Numbered from the stretch's first letter, positions 24,010 through 33,001 are shown. The stretch: 37,158 bases of DNA from Hyphococcus sp. (GCA_021604585.1 BQJG01000033.1:1-37158); one strand, 5' to 3'. Program-made: numbers and translations. Notes: generated from the letters alone by a model not told the origin.

Positions 24010-24981
24010 CTAGACCCGCATCAATGCAGCGCCCCAGGTGAGACCCCCACCCATCGCTTCAAACAGGACGAGGTCGCCCTTTTTGATGCGCCCGTCCGCC
24101 ACGCCGGCATAATAGGCTAGGGGAATCGAGGCGGCAGAAGTGTTGCCTTGCCCCGCAATGGTCGAAACCACCTGATCGGGACGCAGCGACAATTTCTTTA
24201 CAACGCCCTGAATGATCCGCTCATTGGCCTGATGCGGCACAAACCAGTCAATCGCGGTCACCGGAATGTCCGCTTCTTTACACACCTGAACCATGGCGTC
24301 GGAGATGCGCGAAACCGCTTCGCGGAACACTTTGTTGCCTTGCATACGCACATGGCCGGTTGTTTTGGTCGATGAGACGCCGCCATCCACATAAAGCAAG
24401 TCGACCATCCGCCCGTCGCAACGAAGATAGCTCGCCATCACGCCGCGTTCGCCCGCCTCTTCTGCAGGCTGCGCCTCAAGGACGAAAGCGCCCGCGCCGT
24501 CCCCAAAAAGGACACAGGTCGCTCGATCTTCCCAATCAAGGATGCGCGAAAATGTTTCAGCGCCAATCACCAGCGCGCGCTTATGCTGACCGCTAATGAG
24601 GAATTTCTCCGCCGTCGAAAGGGCGTAAATGAATCCCGTACAGACTGCCTGAACGTCGAACGCAGCGCCAGCGCCGGCATCCAGCTTCGCCTGAACAATT
24701 GCCGCCGTCGACGGAAATGTCAGGTCTGGCGTTGTCGTTGCGACTATAATGAGATCAATGTCGCCCGCGGTTAGGCCAGCATCCTTGAGCGCCGCTTGAG
24801 CGGCGCGCATCGCGAGGTCGGAAGTCATCTCGCCGTCGGACGCAATGTGCCGTTCACGAATGCCGGTTCGTTCGCGAATCCACTCATCGCTCGTGTCCAC
24901 GCGCTTTGAGAGTTCTTCGTTAGTCAGGACTTGTTCAGGCAAAAAAGCGCCGCAACCTCGCAGCACTGCTTTCAAACTCAT
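24010..24981 (-). CDS. fabH: Beta-ketoacyl-ACP synthase III
   Basis: 323-residue condensing enzyme that joins acetyl-CoA and malonyl-ACP to start fatty acid synthesis. The catalytic triad is visible: Cys114 in QAVCTGFIYA, His in VPHQANERI and Asn in GQGNTSAAS. The C-terminal GGGLTWGAALMRV is also typical. The ATG at 24981 overlaps the plsX stop by 4 nt, so synthesis of both is probably coupled. A 129-nt gap separates it from ihfA, and may contain a separate ihfA promoter. Confidence 0.97.
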   Translation of the reverse strand: MSLKAVLRGCGAFLPEQVLTNEELSKRVDTSDEWIRERTGIRERHIASDGEMTSDLAMRAAQAALKDAGLTAGDIDLIIVATTTPDLTFPSTAAIVQAKLDAGAGAAFDVQAVCTGFIYALSTAEKFLISGQHKRALVIGAETFSRILDWEDRATCVLFGDGAGAFVLEAQPAEEAGERGVMASYLRCDGRMVDLLYVDGGVSSTKTTGHVRMQGNKVFREAVSRISDAMVQVCKEADIPVTAIDWFVPHQANERIIQGVVKKLSLRPDQVVSTIAGQGNTSAASIPLAYYAGVADGRIKKGDLVLFEAMGGGLTWGAALMRV

Positions 24982-26057
24982 ACCGCCGCCGCTTTGATTG
25001 TTGTCTCTTCCGCCACATCCTCAGCCATGCGCTGACGGCGGTTCATTACAGTTTTCACAGTCGCCGCCACTTCGTCGCGGAACGGACGGCCCGCAAGGCT
25101 CGCCGCCATATTCACCGCGCTGGCAACGCCGCGCGCATCGGCGCCGCCGTGACTTTTCACAACAATGCCATTCACGCCAAGAAAAACGCCGCCATTGTTA
25201 GAGGATGGGTCAATCCGGTCTTTCAGCTTGCGCAATCCCGGCGCCATCATCAAGGCACCAAGTTTTGCGTTGAGCGTGCCGGTTAGCGTCTCTTTCATCC
25301 ACCCGCCAAGCAGACGCGCCGCACCCTCGGCGGATTTCAGTGCAATATTGCCGGTAAAGCCGTCGGTGACGACAACATCAACAGTGCCTTTGGAAATGTC
25401 GTTTCCTTCGACAAATCCTTTGAACGCCATATCAGGGTCAGATTCGCGCAAAACCCGCGCTGCGGTGCGGATGAGTTCGTGACCTTTGAGATCCTCAGCA
25501 CCAACATTGAGCAAACCGACAGTTGGCTTGTCGACATTCATCAGCGCACGATAAAAAGCCTCGCCCATGATCGCAAACTGGACGAGCTGGTTTTCATCGG
25601 CTTCAACATTGGCGCCCACATCCAAAACAACGGAGCGCCCGCGCGGGGTCGGCCAAAGCGCCGTCACCGCCGGCCGGTCGATGCCTTCGATCATGCCGAG
25701 CTGTTTGCGCGAGACCGCCATCAAGGCGCCGGTATTGCCGCCAGAGACAACCGCCTGCACTTCCCCCTCGCCAAGCGCCGTCACGGCCGCCCACATGGAC
25801 GTGTCGCGACCGCGCCGCAGAACATGCATGGGCTTGTCAGTCATCGCGACAATATTGTCCGCATGACGGATCTCGGCGCCAGCAGTTTCCCGCCGTGCTG
25901 CTACAAGCGGCGCTAGCCGCGTCTTGTCGCCAAAGAAAACAAACTTCGCCTTGAGACCGTGTTTGACCGCATAAGCGACGCCGTCAACGACCGCCTGCGG
26001 GCCGGAATCGCCGCCCATAGCGTCCACCGCCAGCACCAGTTCACGTTCCTGCGTCAT
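24978..26057 (-). CDS. plsX: Phosphate acyltransferase PlsX
   Basis: About 359 residues. PlsX makes acyl-phosphate from acyl-ACP, the first step of phospholipid acylation in most bacteria. LAVDAMGGDSGPQAVVDG near the start and VVSGGNTGALMAVSR, LDVGANVEAD and VVTDGFTGNIALK segments are characteristic. A frame reaching to 26120 begins with a TTG and gives 21 extra residues not seen in the family, so the ATG at 26057 (MTQEREL) is preferred. It follows the DUF177 gene and precedes fabH with a 4-nt overlap. Confidence 0.95.
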   Translation of the reverse strand: MTQERELVLAVDAMGGDSGPQAVVDGVAYAVKHGLKAKFVFFGDKTRLAPLVAARRETAGAEIRHADNIVAMTDKPMHVLRRGRDTSMWAAVTALGEGEVQAVVSGGNTGALMAVSRKQLGMIEGIDRPAVTALWPTPRGRSVVLDVGANVEADENQLVQFAIMGEAFYRALMNVDKPTVGLLNVGAEDLKGHELIRTAARVLRESDPDMAFKGFVEGNDISKGTVDVVVTDGFTGNIALKSAEGAARLLGGWMKETLTGTLNAKLGALMMAPGLRKLKDRIDPSSNNGGVFLGVNGIVVKSHGGADARGVASAVNMAASLAGRPFRDEVAATVKTVMNRRQRMAEDVAEETTIKAAAV

Positions 26058-26165
26058 TGGTTTCGTCAATCTGTGTTTCCCGTCGCCGCGCAGGATATGG
26101 ATACCCGACGCCACTGGCAACGCGTCCTGAGCGGCTCTTATAGCCCCTTCGGGCCTTTCGTAAAC

Positions 26166-26702
26166 CTATTGATTATCATCGCTTTTTCCCAAAGCGCCCT
26201 TCAAGACGGCAAATGGCGAAATGTTTTCAGACGGCGCATAGGCCTCTGCGAGGCTTTGTGCGTCCGGTTTGCGCGGAAACGGCTCCATCGCGAGTGAAAG
26301 CTGCTGCACCAGCAATTCACCGAGGTCGATTGTATCGCCCTCAATTATTTCAGGAGCATCCAGGTCAAATGGATCAACCTCGTCCGCGGGCGCCGCCCGC
26401 GTAAACTCAAGTTCAAAGGTTTCCGTCACTTGCTCGTCCATCAGTTCAAGGCTGGCGACACATTCACGGGTAAGCGATGCAACCAGTGAGCCTTCGACAT
26501 ATATCATGGCGCCCATCGCACGCACTTCCATCTCACCTTCCAGTTTTTCGACTGAGGGTGTTTCAAGCCTTGCCGAGATGTTTTTGCGTTCGTGCTCATT
26601 AGCAGACAATCGATAATGTTTCGGCTTTTTACCGAGGTCATCGAGACTGATTTCTAAGCTGAACTCTGGCGAGTTTTGGTCTGGATTCGTCATAGCGTTC
26701 AC
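26166..26702 (-). CDS. DUF177 (YceD-family) protein
   Basis: 178-residue acidic protein. The conserved core is GSLVASLTRECVASLELMDE with the single Cys, and the C-terminal EIIEGDTIDLGELLVQQLSL is typical of the YceD family, which in other bacteria is linked to 23S rRNA accumulation. It lies upstream of plsX, the usual place for it. The ATG overlaps the end of the cytochrome chaperone gene by 4 nt. No rpmF follows it here. Confidence 0.85.
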   Translation of the reverse strand: MNAMTNPDQNSPEFSLEISLDDLGKKPKHYRLSANEHERKNISARLETPSVEKLEGEMEVRAMGAMIYVEGSLVASLTRECVASLELMDEQVTETFELEFTRAAPADEVDPFDLDAPEIIEGDTIDLGELLVQQLSLAMEPFPRKPDAQSLAEAYAPSENISPFAVLKGALGKSDDNQ

Positions 26703-27238
26703 TTGACTGGAGGAAAGACGATGATGCCGCCGATGATACGCGCCGCAGATTGCTCTCTTAGACTCTGCTCTGCGCGGCGAACATAATCGGCAAATATCGC
26801 CGTTTGGGGCGCAGACTCGTTTTCAAATATATTGCGTCCAAGGGCGCGCGCCAACTCACTCTCGGACGCCTCCGGTTTGAGCGCATCTTCATACGCCCCA
26901 ACACGTCCATAGAAATTTTCAGCAAGTTTTCTAATCTTCTTGCCAACCTGCAGATCGCCAACACCTAACTCCCGAAGGCTGTCGTCCATATTCTGAAACA
27001 TTGCATCGAAGAGATGCTGACTGACCTTTCGGGCGGCTTCGTCCCCTTTGAGCCGGCGCATGATCAGATAGACGTGCAGCGTCACCATTTCGAACCGCCC
27101 TTCAACCGTATCGGGAGCGCCAAATTTGGCGTAGAGCGGCTCGGATCGGGCTTGCTCCACAGCAGCGGTGTATAAGGCGCGGCCCGCTTCCAATCTGGGG
27201 TCTTTCCGGAACAACGCCCTGACGACATTATCGAACAT
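26699..27238 (-). CDS. Ubiquinol-cytochrome c chaperone family (CBP3-like) protein
   Basis: 179-residue helical protein of the CBP3/UQCC1 family, which helps assemble the cytochrome bc1 complex. Recognisable parts are AARALYTAAVEQAR-like sequence, RFEMVTLHVYLIMRRLKGD and the QHLFDAMFQNMDDSLRELGV segment. The ATG at 27238 has AGGGAAG 5-7 nt upstream. A longer frame to 27310 adds 24 residues with no support. It heads the unit leading to DUF177, and is divergent from bamE (187 bp apart). Confidence 0.87.
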   Translation of the reverse strand: MFDNVVRALFRKDPRLEAGRALYTAAVEQARSEPLYAKFGAPDTVEGRFEMVTLHVYLIMRRLKGDEAARKVSQHLFDAMFQNMDDSLRELGVGDLQVGKKIRKLAENFYGRVGAYEDALKPEASESELARALGRNIFENESAPQTAIFADYVRRAEQSLREQSAARIIGGIIVFPPVK

Positions 27239-27318
27239 TGGGGCTTCCCTCATGGCGGGCGGCTCGGGCCGGAACCGGCCAATTCCGCCGAAATCTTCGA
27301 TTTGCGGCAATTTGAAAT

Positions 27319-27343
27319 CACTGGTAGATCACTGCTACCGGTG
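27319..27343. promoter_or_regulatory. Inverted repeat between the cytochrome chaperone gene and bamE
   Basis: CACTGGTAG and CTACCGGTG pair over 9 positions, with one G-T wobble and a 7-nt centre. It is about 80 bp from both divergent start codons. It could be an operator or a hairpin. No confident promoter boxes were assigned. Confidence 0.35.
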
Positions 27344-27425
27344 GGCGACGTATTCCTGCCGGGCCTCAGGATCAAGTCCTGTCGCAAAATCAGCGCGTAA
27401 AGTCCAGAAAGCGTAACGAAAACCG

Positions 27426-27884
27426 ATGATCAGACCCTTCCTCCTCGTTCTCGCCGTTTTAACCCTTCAGGCATGCGTCTCCGTGCGCTCAAGCCATGGC
27501 TATGTCCTCGAAGCGGATCAGACTGAACTGACCGCCAAGATCGGCTTTGACACCAAAGACTCCATGCTCGCAAAATATGGCGAGCCGTCGATGATTGGCG
27601 TGTTCGATCGCAACGCTTGGTATTATTTGCACTCTACTGATCAGACCCGTGCGTTTTTCAAACCAAAAACTAAAACCCGCAAGGTTATCGCCGTACATTT
27701 TGACGAAGAGGGAAGCGTCAACCATTTCGATACATACACGCTGGAAGACGGTGAAGACATTCGCTTGGTCCAGCGCGAGACCCCAACGCGTGGCCGAGAA
27801 CTCAATTTCTGGGAACAGCTTCTCGGCAATGTCGGCGCCCTGCCGGCTTCGCTTGGCGAAGAGGGTCCGGTTCCAGGCCAGTAA
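27426..27884 (+). CDS. bamE: Outer-membrane assembly lipoprotein BamE
   Basis: 152-residue SmpA/OmlA-family lipoprotein of the beta-barrel assembly machine. Residues 1-17 form a lipoprotein signal ending LQAC (Cys17). The SmpA/OmlA fold is shown by IGFDTKDSMLAKYGEPSMIG, then NAWYYLHS and a strand KVIAVHFDEEGSVNHF. It anchors at the inner face of the outer membrane and supports BamA. The ribosome site is weak. The gene is convergent with thiL, with stops 10 nt apart. Confidence 0.92.
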   Translation: MIRPFLLVLAVLTLQACVSVRSSHGYVLEADQTELTAKIGFDTKDSMLAKYGEPSMIGVFDRNAWYYLHSTDQTRAFFKPKTKTRKVIAVHFDEEGSVNHFDTYTLEDGEDIRLVQRETPTRGRELNFWEQLLGNVGALPASLGEEGPVPGQ

Positions 27885-27894
27885 TATCTGCTAT

Positions 27895-28878
27895 CTATTT
27901 CCTGAAGTGATCGAAACCGCTTTGCGGGACCAAAATCGGCGCGCCGGATTCGTCAAGGAAGAACACGCCTTCGCCGCGTGTTAGCGTGCCGATGCGCGAA
28001 ACTTCCGTTCGCGAGGCCTTCGCAGCGACGGTAATGGAACGGCGCATCGCGGGTGGAGCAGCAAATAAAATTTCATAGTCATCGCCGAACCCCGCCAGCG
28101 CCGCCAGCGCTTTCCAGCGATTAGGCTGCGCCGCCACCCATGACGCTGCACCCGATGATCGCGGCACCGCCACCGCCTCGATTTCGGCGCGGAGCCCGCA
28201 GGCGCGTGCGATATGTCCGGCGTCGGCGATTAATCCGTCAGAAACATCGATGGCGGCGGTGGCGAGACCCGCCAGCGCCGCACCAAGGCTGAGACGCGGT
28301 TCCGGCAAATGGTACCGCCCTGCAAGCGACGCCTTGTCTACGGTAGTAAACTTGAATTCCCTCTTTATGGCAGCCAGTCCCAGACCCGCATCGCCAATTG
28401 TTCCGGACACGTATAAATCATCGCCAAGCGCCGCCCCGGTGCGCTGTGTCATGCCTTGCTTTGGCGGCGTGCCGAAGAAAGTTGCGGACAAGGTCAGCGG
28501 GGCCGATTTCGCCGAATGCACCGTCGTATCGCCGCCAAAGAGAGAAACGCGAAAATGTTCCTGATCTTCCCCGAGGCCGCGAGCAAAGAGTTCAATATTG
28601 GCGCGGTTGATATTTTGCGGCCAAACGCACCCCAAAAAATACCCGATCGGCTTTGCGCCCTTCGCCGCGAGATCGGACAAGTTTGTGCGAATGAGTTTGC
28701 GCGCCACAAGATCAAGCGGATCTTTCGGCAGGAAATGAACTCCCGCCACCATCAAATCTTTCGTGACAACCAGATTTTGCGATTGCAGCAGCGCCGCATC
28801 ATCAACAAGATTGAACGCCCCTGGCGCCGCAGCCGTCAAAGGAGCGAACACTTCGCGGATGATATCGAATTCGCTCAT
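27895..28878 (-). CDS. thiL: Thiamine-monophosphate kinase
   Basis: 327-residue kinase that phosphorylates thiamine monophosphate to thiamine diphosphate using ATP. N-terminal LVDDAALL contains the metal-binding Asp pair. LIRTNLSDLAAKGAKPIGYF, FGGDTTVH and VSDGLIADAGHIA are the expected PurM-like motifs, and AGFGDDYEILFAAP is near the C-terminus. It is the last gene of glyA-nrdR-nusB-thiL, 10 nt after nusB. Confidence 0.95.
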   Translation of the reverse strand: MSEFDIIREVFAPLTAAAPGAFNLVDDAALLQSQNLVVTKDLMVAGVHFLPKDPLDLVARKLIRTNLSDLAAKGAKPIGYFLGCVWPQNINRANIELFARGLGEDQEHFRVSLFGGDTTVHSAKSAPLTLSATFFGTPPKQGMTQRTGAALGDDLYVSGTIGDAGLGLAAIKREFKFTTVDKASLAGRYHLPEPRLSLGAALAGLATAAIDVSDGLIADAGHIARACGLRAEIEAVAVPRSSGAASWVAAQPNRWKALAALAGFGDDYEILFAAPPAMRRSITVAAKASRTEVSRIGTLTRGEGVFFLDESGAPILVPQSGFDHFRK

Positions 28879-28888
28879 TTGCTATCGG

Positions 28889-29371
28889 CTAAACCATCAG
28901 TTCGTCGTTACGCGCTTCTTTCGCCGCCGCATCGAGCACGGCATTGATAAAACCGGGCTCATCGCCTTCAAAAAATGCGCGTGCGACGTCTACATATTCA
29001 TTGATCACAACCTTGTAGGGAACGTCCGGACGGCGGATCATTTCGTACAAGCCTGCGCGGAGGATCGCCCGGACCGTGGCGTCGAGGCGCGAAAGGCGCC
29101 AGCCGGCCGCCAATTGGCGCGTTAAATAAGGGTCAAGCCTGGATTGTGTTTCCACCGCGCCTCGCAAAATGTCTGCGAAGAATGATGCATCGGCCGCTTG
29201 CAGGGTTTGACCTTCAACATCCTGCCCCAACCTGAACTCTTTAAACTCACGAATGGTCGCCTCAACGCCCTGGCCCGCGCTTTCCATCTGGTAAAGCGCT
29301 TGAACAGCCGCGAGCCTCGCCGCCGAACGCGGCGGCGCGCCTTCTTTATGCGATGGCTTATCGGCGCCCAT
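28889..29371 (-). CDS. nusB: Transcription antitermination factor NusB
   Basis: 160-residue all-helical protein. SAARLAAVQALYQME is the typical N-terminal helix, and ARAGLYEMIRRPDVPYKVVINEYVDVA-type sequence the conserved C-terminal part, ending GFINAVLD. NusB binds boxA RNA with ribosomal protein S10 (NusE) and prevents early termination in rRNA operons. GGAG lies 4 nt before ATG 29371. It follows nrdR by 37 nt. The ribE/ribH genes often found here are absent. Confidence 0.95.
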   Translation of the reverse strand: MGADKPSHKEGAPPRSAARLAAVQALYQMESAGQGVEATIREFKEFRLGQDVEGQTLQAADASFFADILRGAVETQSRLDPYLTRQLAAGWRLSRLDATVRAILRAGLYEMIRRPDVPYKVVINEYVDVARAFFEGDEPGFINAVLDAAAKEARNDELMV

Positions 29372-29408
29372 ATGACTCCGCCTTCAACTGGTCAGGCATG
29401 GCAGTCGC

Positions 29409-29882
29409 TCACTCTTCACTTTGCTGTACGTCAACTTCATCCATGCCGCCAAGAAACTGTTCAAAGTCCTTTGCCTCACGGAAATTTTTATAGACGGACG
29501 CGTAACGCACATAGGCCACGTCATCGAGCTTGGCGAGGCCCTCCATGACCATTTCACCGACCATTTTCGATTCAATCTCGATGTCGCCCATGGCTTCAAG
29601 GCGGCGGACAATGCCTGAAACCATCTGCTCCACCCGCTCCGGTTCAAAGTCGCGTTTGCGGAGCGCAACCAATATCGAGCGCATCAGCTTATCGCGGTCG
29701 AACGGCGCCCGCTTGCCGGTGCTCTTGATGACCACCAATTCGCGCAGTTGAACACGCTCGAAGGTAGTAAAACGCCCGCCACATGCTGAGCACTCCCGGC
29801 GGCGGCGCACAGAAGCGCCATCCTCCGCCGGACGAGAATCCTTCACCTGAGTGTCGTCGCTGCCGCAAAACGGACATCGCAT
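29409..29882 (-). CDS. nrdR: Transcriptional repressor NrdR
   Basis: 157-residue regulator of ribonucleotide reductase genes. A zinc ribbon (CPFC at residues 3-6 and CSAC near 32) is followed by an ATP-cone domain, VVIKSTGKRAPFDRDKLMRSI. The protein binds NrdR boxes when dATP is high. GGAGG precedes the ATG at 29882. No nrd genes are in the window, so its targets are elsewhere. Confidence 0.96.
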   Translation of the reverse strand: MRCPFCGSDDTQVKDSRPAEDGASVRRRRECSACGGRFTTFERVQLRELVVIKSTGKRAPFDRDKLMRSILVALRKRDFEPERVEQMVSGIVRRLEAMGDIEIESKMVGEMVMEGLAKLDDVAYVRYASVYKNFREAKDFEQFLGGMDEVDVQQSEE

Positions 29883-29923
29883 GAATAGCCTCCGGCCCTG
29901 TTCAGCGCACCGGTTTACGCGAG

Positions 29924-31219
29924 TCAGCCGTAAATTGGAAACCGTGCCGTTAATGCTTTCACGCGCTCGCCGACAGCTTTTTCCACAGCTGCGTCCGGTT
30001 CACCCTTTTCGGCCAGGCTATCGAGGATTTCCGCCATCATGGATCCAATTTCGCGGAATTCGGCAACCCCAAATCCACGCGTAGTGCCGGCAGGCGAGCC
30101 AATCCGGATGCCAGAGGTGACCGTAAACTTCTCCGGATCGAACGGCACGCCGTTCTTGTTGCATGTCATTCCGGCCCGCTCCAGGCTCTGCTCGGCGGCA
30201 TTGCCTTTTACGCCCTTGGGCCGCAGGTCAATGAGCGCCAGATGCGTATCTGTGCCGCCCGATACGACCGCATACCCCGCCTCAACCAGAGAGCTCGCCA
30301 AGGCCTGCGCATTATCAATAACTGCTTGTGCGTAACTCCTGAACTCAGGGCGCAAGGCTTCGCCAAAGGCTACCGCCTTGGCCGCCACAATGTGCATCAA
30401 GGGTCCGCCCTGAATGCCCGGGAACAACGCGGAGCGGACTTTTTTCGCCAGATCGGAATCATTAGTCAGCACCATCCCGCCACGCGGACCGCGCAGAGTT
30501 TTATGTGTTGTGGTTGTCACCACATGCGCATGATCAAGCGGATTGGGATAAACTCCGCCAGCGACAAGGCCCGCAAAATGCGCCATATCCACCATCAAAA
30601 TCGCGCCAACACTGTCAGCGACTTCTCTAAACCGTTTAAAGTCGATAATGCGCGAATACGCGCTGCCGCCAGCGATAATGACCTTTGGTTTATGCTGTTT
30701 CGCCATGCTTTCGAGCTGGTCATAATCAATCAGATTTTCTTCGCGCGTTACGCTATAGGAAACCGCGTTAAACCACTTGCCTGACTGGTTTGCGACGCCG
30801 CCATGAGTGAGATGCCCGCCCGCGGCGAGATCCATGCCAAGAAACGTGTCGCCCGGCTTCATCATCGCCATGAAAACGCACTGGTTCGCCTGACTGCCAG
30901 AATGGGGTTGAACGATTGCCTCTTGGCAATTGAAAAGTTTCCTGGCCCGCTCAATGGCGATGTTTTCTACTTCGTCAACATGCTCACAGCCGCCATAGTA
31001 CCGTTTGCCTGGGTAGCCCTCGGCATATTTATTGGTGAGCACCGAACCAGCCGCCTGCAGCACTGCCTTGGAAACGATGTTCTCGGAAGCTATCAACTCT
31101 ATCTGTTGCTGCTGGCGCGAGAGCTCGGCCTCCATCCAGCCGAACACTTCTTCGTCGCGGCTGGACAGCAGTTCTGTGAAAAAACCCTTGGGCAATTGGT
31201 AGGCATGACTGGCGCTCAT
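29924..31219 (-). CDS. glyA: Serine hydroxymethyltransferase
   Basis: 431-residue PLP enzyme interconverting serine and glycine with tetrahydrofolate. QIELIASENIVS, NKYAEGYPGKRYYGG and VVTTTTHKTLRGPRGG (the PLP Lys) are unmistakable. It heads the operon and is 41 nt before nrdR. AGGAG lies 8 nt before ATG 31219. This supplies one-carbon units for thymidylate and purine synthesis. Confidence 0.98.
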   Translation of the reverse strand: MSASHAYQLPKGFFTELLSSRDEEVFGWMEAELSRQQQQIELIASENIVSKAVLQAAGSVLTNKYAEGYPGKRYYGGCEHVDEVENIAIERARKLFNCQEAIVQPHSGSQANQCVFMAMMKPGDTFLGMDLAAGGHLTHGGVANQSGKWFNAVSYSVTREENLIDYDQLESMAKQHKPKVIIAGGSAYSRIIDFKRFREVADSVGAILMVDMAHFAGLVAGGVYPNPLDHAHVVTTTTHKTLRGPRGGMVLTNDSDLAKKVRSALFPGIQGGPLMHIVAAKAVAFGEALRPEFRSYAQAVIDNAQALASSLVEAGYAVVSGGTDTHLALIDLRPKGVKGNAAEQSLERAGMTCNKNGVPFDPEKFTVTSGIRIGSPAGTTRGFGVAEFREIGSMMAEILDSLAEKGEPDAAVEKAVGERVKALTARFPIYG

Positions 31220-31275
31220 CGCGGCGGCTCCTGAAGCGGTCGAAACCCCGGATGAGGCTCCTCAAAACAGTGCGA

Positions 31276-31304
31276 CCTATAAGGCGGACCGCCCGGCGCG
31301 GCAA
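31276..31304 (-). promoter_or_regulatory. Possible sigma70 promoter of glyA
   Basis: On the minus strand TTGCCG, a 17-nt spacer and TATAGG resemble a housekeeping promoter. They end 56 nt before the glyA start codon. The rest of 31220-31599 shows no gene or riboswitch that I recognise. Confidence 0.45.
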
Positions 31305-31599
31305 TGCGGCGCATGGAAACGGTTTTCGGGCAAAATGGGTTTGTCTGCGGGAATATATGCATCATTACAACCAATCAAAGTACTGGCGTATCCCGCTACG
31401 ATCGCACCGTTTAGCTGTTTATTGCAGCAGTTTGGCGGCCCTCATCTTGCGTGAAACCTGCATTACAGCTACCGCCATAGCGGGGAGAACACTTGGCGCA
31501 TGTAGAAATGCAGCGCCTATTACCGCGGGCTTTCAGTAAAACGCTACGGGTGCTTAGGGTGAGCGTTTGGCGGAAGTATCCGCATTGGAGAAGACTAGA

Positions 31600-32067
31600 A
31601 TGGCAACTAAAAAACCGGATTCCGTCGATCAGCTCGACGCGATCCATTTGGCTGGCGACATTGTCGCCGCCTATGTAGGCAACAACAGCGTAAAAGCCGA
31701 AGACCTTCCAAACCTGCTTCACAGCGTCTACGCGGCGGTCAACGGCCTTGCTGAAGAAGGCGCGGCGTTCATCGCAAATCGCGAACCGGCGGTGCCGATC
31801 GGTAAGTCGATTACGCCCGATTTCATCATCTGCCTTGAGGACGGGAAGAAGTTAAAAATGCTGAAACGTTACTTGCGGACGCATTACGACCTTTCCCCGG
31901 ATGACTATCGGCGAAAATGGAGCCTGCCTGCAGATTATCCCATGACGGCGCCCAATTACGCCAAGTCTAGGTCGCAGTTGGCCAAGGATATCGGCCTCGG
32001 CACGACGGCGACGACGAGAAAGCGCAAAACCGCAAAAAAGAAGGCCCCGGCGCGCAAGAAGCGTTAA
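31600..32067 (+). CDS. MucR/Ros-family zinc-finger transcriptional regulator
   Basis: 155-residue protein of the MucR/Ros family, alphaproteobacterial regulators that bind AT-rich DNA and in Caulobacter act with SciP. The finger region reads ICLEDGKKLKMLKRYLRTH at about residues 77-95, then DDYRRKW. Cys78, Asp81 and His95 fit ligand positions, but the usual His of LKRHL is Tyr91. The C-terminal tail is histone-like (RKRKTAKKKAPARKKR). The ATG at 31600 is chosen over 31567 because GGAGAAG lies 7 nt upstream. sciP lies 584 bp downstream on the same strand. Confidence 0.92.
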   Translation: MATKKPDSVDQLDAIHLAGDIVAAYVGNNSVKAEDLPNLLHSVYAAVNGLAEEGAAFIANREPAVPIGKSITPDFIICLEDGKKLKMLKRYLRTHYDLSPDDYRRKWSLPADYPMTAPNYAKSRSQLAKDIGLGTTATTRKRKTAKKKAPARKKR

Positions 32068-32096
32068 CAGATCTTACGTGCCGGCACGACCAAGAT

Positions 32097-32126
32097 CACG
32101 GAAGCGGTTGCGAAGCCGCTTCCGTG
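32097..32126 (+). terminator. Hairpin terminator-like structure after the MucR gene
   Basis: An 11-bp perfect stem (32097-32107 with 32116-32126) with an 8-nt loop, 30 nt after the stop. The T-tract is poor. The remaining gap to 32651 is AT-rich, holds no supported gene and shows no TTAA-N7-TTAA CtrA box. A weak TTGACA near 32175 has no good -10. Confidence 0.55.
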
Positions 32127-32651
32127 TAATTCGTGCGCAAAAAAATTTGGCGGCATAACTGGAAAAAGCTGGAATTGACACTTTTCCAATCTAAACAAAG
32201 TGACCGCCAAGCCTAACCTGACAAAATATTCAGCAAATTTTCGCGTTCGCCGCCGACAGCTCTGTTAACACGAGCGGCCGGTAAGGCTGTACTGATCTGA
32301 TACGATTCCTTTCTGGCCGCAGGTTGATATGAGCTTATGCCCAACGTTCTCAGGCGGAACGTCATTGACAGCGCACGCGCTCATTCATTGATATTCGCTG
32401 CTATTTCTATCCTGCAGACAGGTGCGCCAATCACGGCGCACAAAAAGCGCGACGTTTTAATTCTGGACGCATGAAGCATCATATGCGGTCAATATAGATA
32501 CAATTGTCAATTATTCAGAAAGCCGTAACTCTGTTTTTTCACGAACAATCAACCACTTATAGAAGCTTTTACCTTGATGATTAGACGTTTTTTAAAAGCG
32601 CGCGCCTAGTCTCTCCCCAACATAGTTGCGTATTACGGGGTTATAGATCTC

Positions 32652-32942
32652 ATGTCTGTGGTTGCTGAAAGTGCTGCACCGTCGATTAAGTCCGATGCTT
32701 ATGTCATTGGACCGGACGGAACGCCGCTCACCTTACAGGACTTGCCGCCACCTAGCACAAAGCGCTGGGTCATCCGCCGCAAGGCCGAAGTCGTCGCCGC
32801 AGTTCGCGGCGGCCTGTTGACCCTCGAAGAAGCGTGCACGCGCTATACTTTGACCGTTGAAGAATTTCTGTCCTGGCAGAAAGCCATCGATCAGTTTGGT
32901 TTGCCGGGACTACGCGCAACGCGCGTTCAGCAATACCGGTGA
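32652..32942 (+). CDS. sciP: CtrA inhibitor SciP
   Basis: 96-residue DUF1153 protein. VIGPDGTPLTLQDLPPPSTK, RWVIRRKAEVVAAVRGGLLT and LEEACTRYTLTVEEFLSWQ match SciP of Caulobacter strongly. SciP binds CtrA on its promoters and blocks RNA polymerase recruitment after S phase, so it sets the timing of CtrA-regulated genes. The helix-turn-helix lies in residues 45-80. The ribosome site before ATG 32652 is weak. A strong terminator follows. Confidence 0.95.
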   Translation: MSVVAESAAPSIKSDAYVIGPDGTPLTLQDLPPPSTKRWVIRRKAEVVAAVRGGLLTLEEACTRYTLTVEEFLSWQKAIDQFGLPGLRATRVQQYR

Positions 32943-32969
32943 TCCCTCCAACTTTCGGTCTTCGATAAG

Positions 32970-33001
32970 CCCGTCCGGTCTTTGTCCGGGCGGGTTTTTT
33001 C
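32970..33001 (+). terminator. Rho-independent terminator after sciP
   Basis: CCCGTCCGG (32970-32978) pairs with CCGGGCGGG (32986-32994) over 9 bp, followed by TTTTTT (32995-33000). Confidence 0.9.

Noticed and set aside
31220..31599. Possible glycine or SAM-type riboswitch before glyA
   Set aside because: No conserved riboswitch core was recognised in the leader, only a probable sigma70 promoter.
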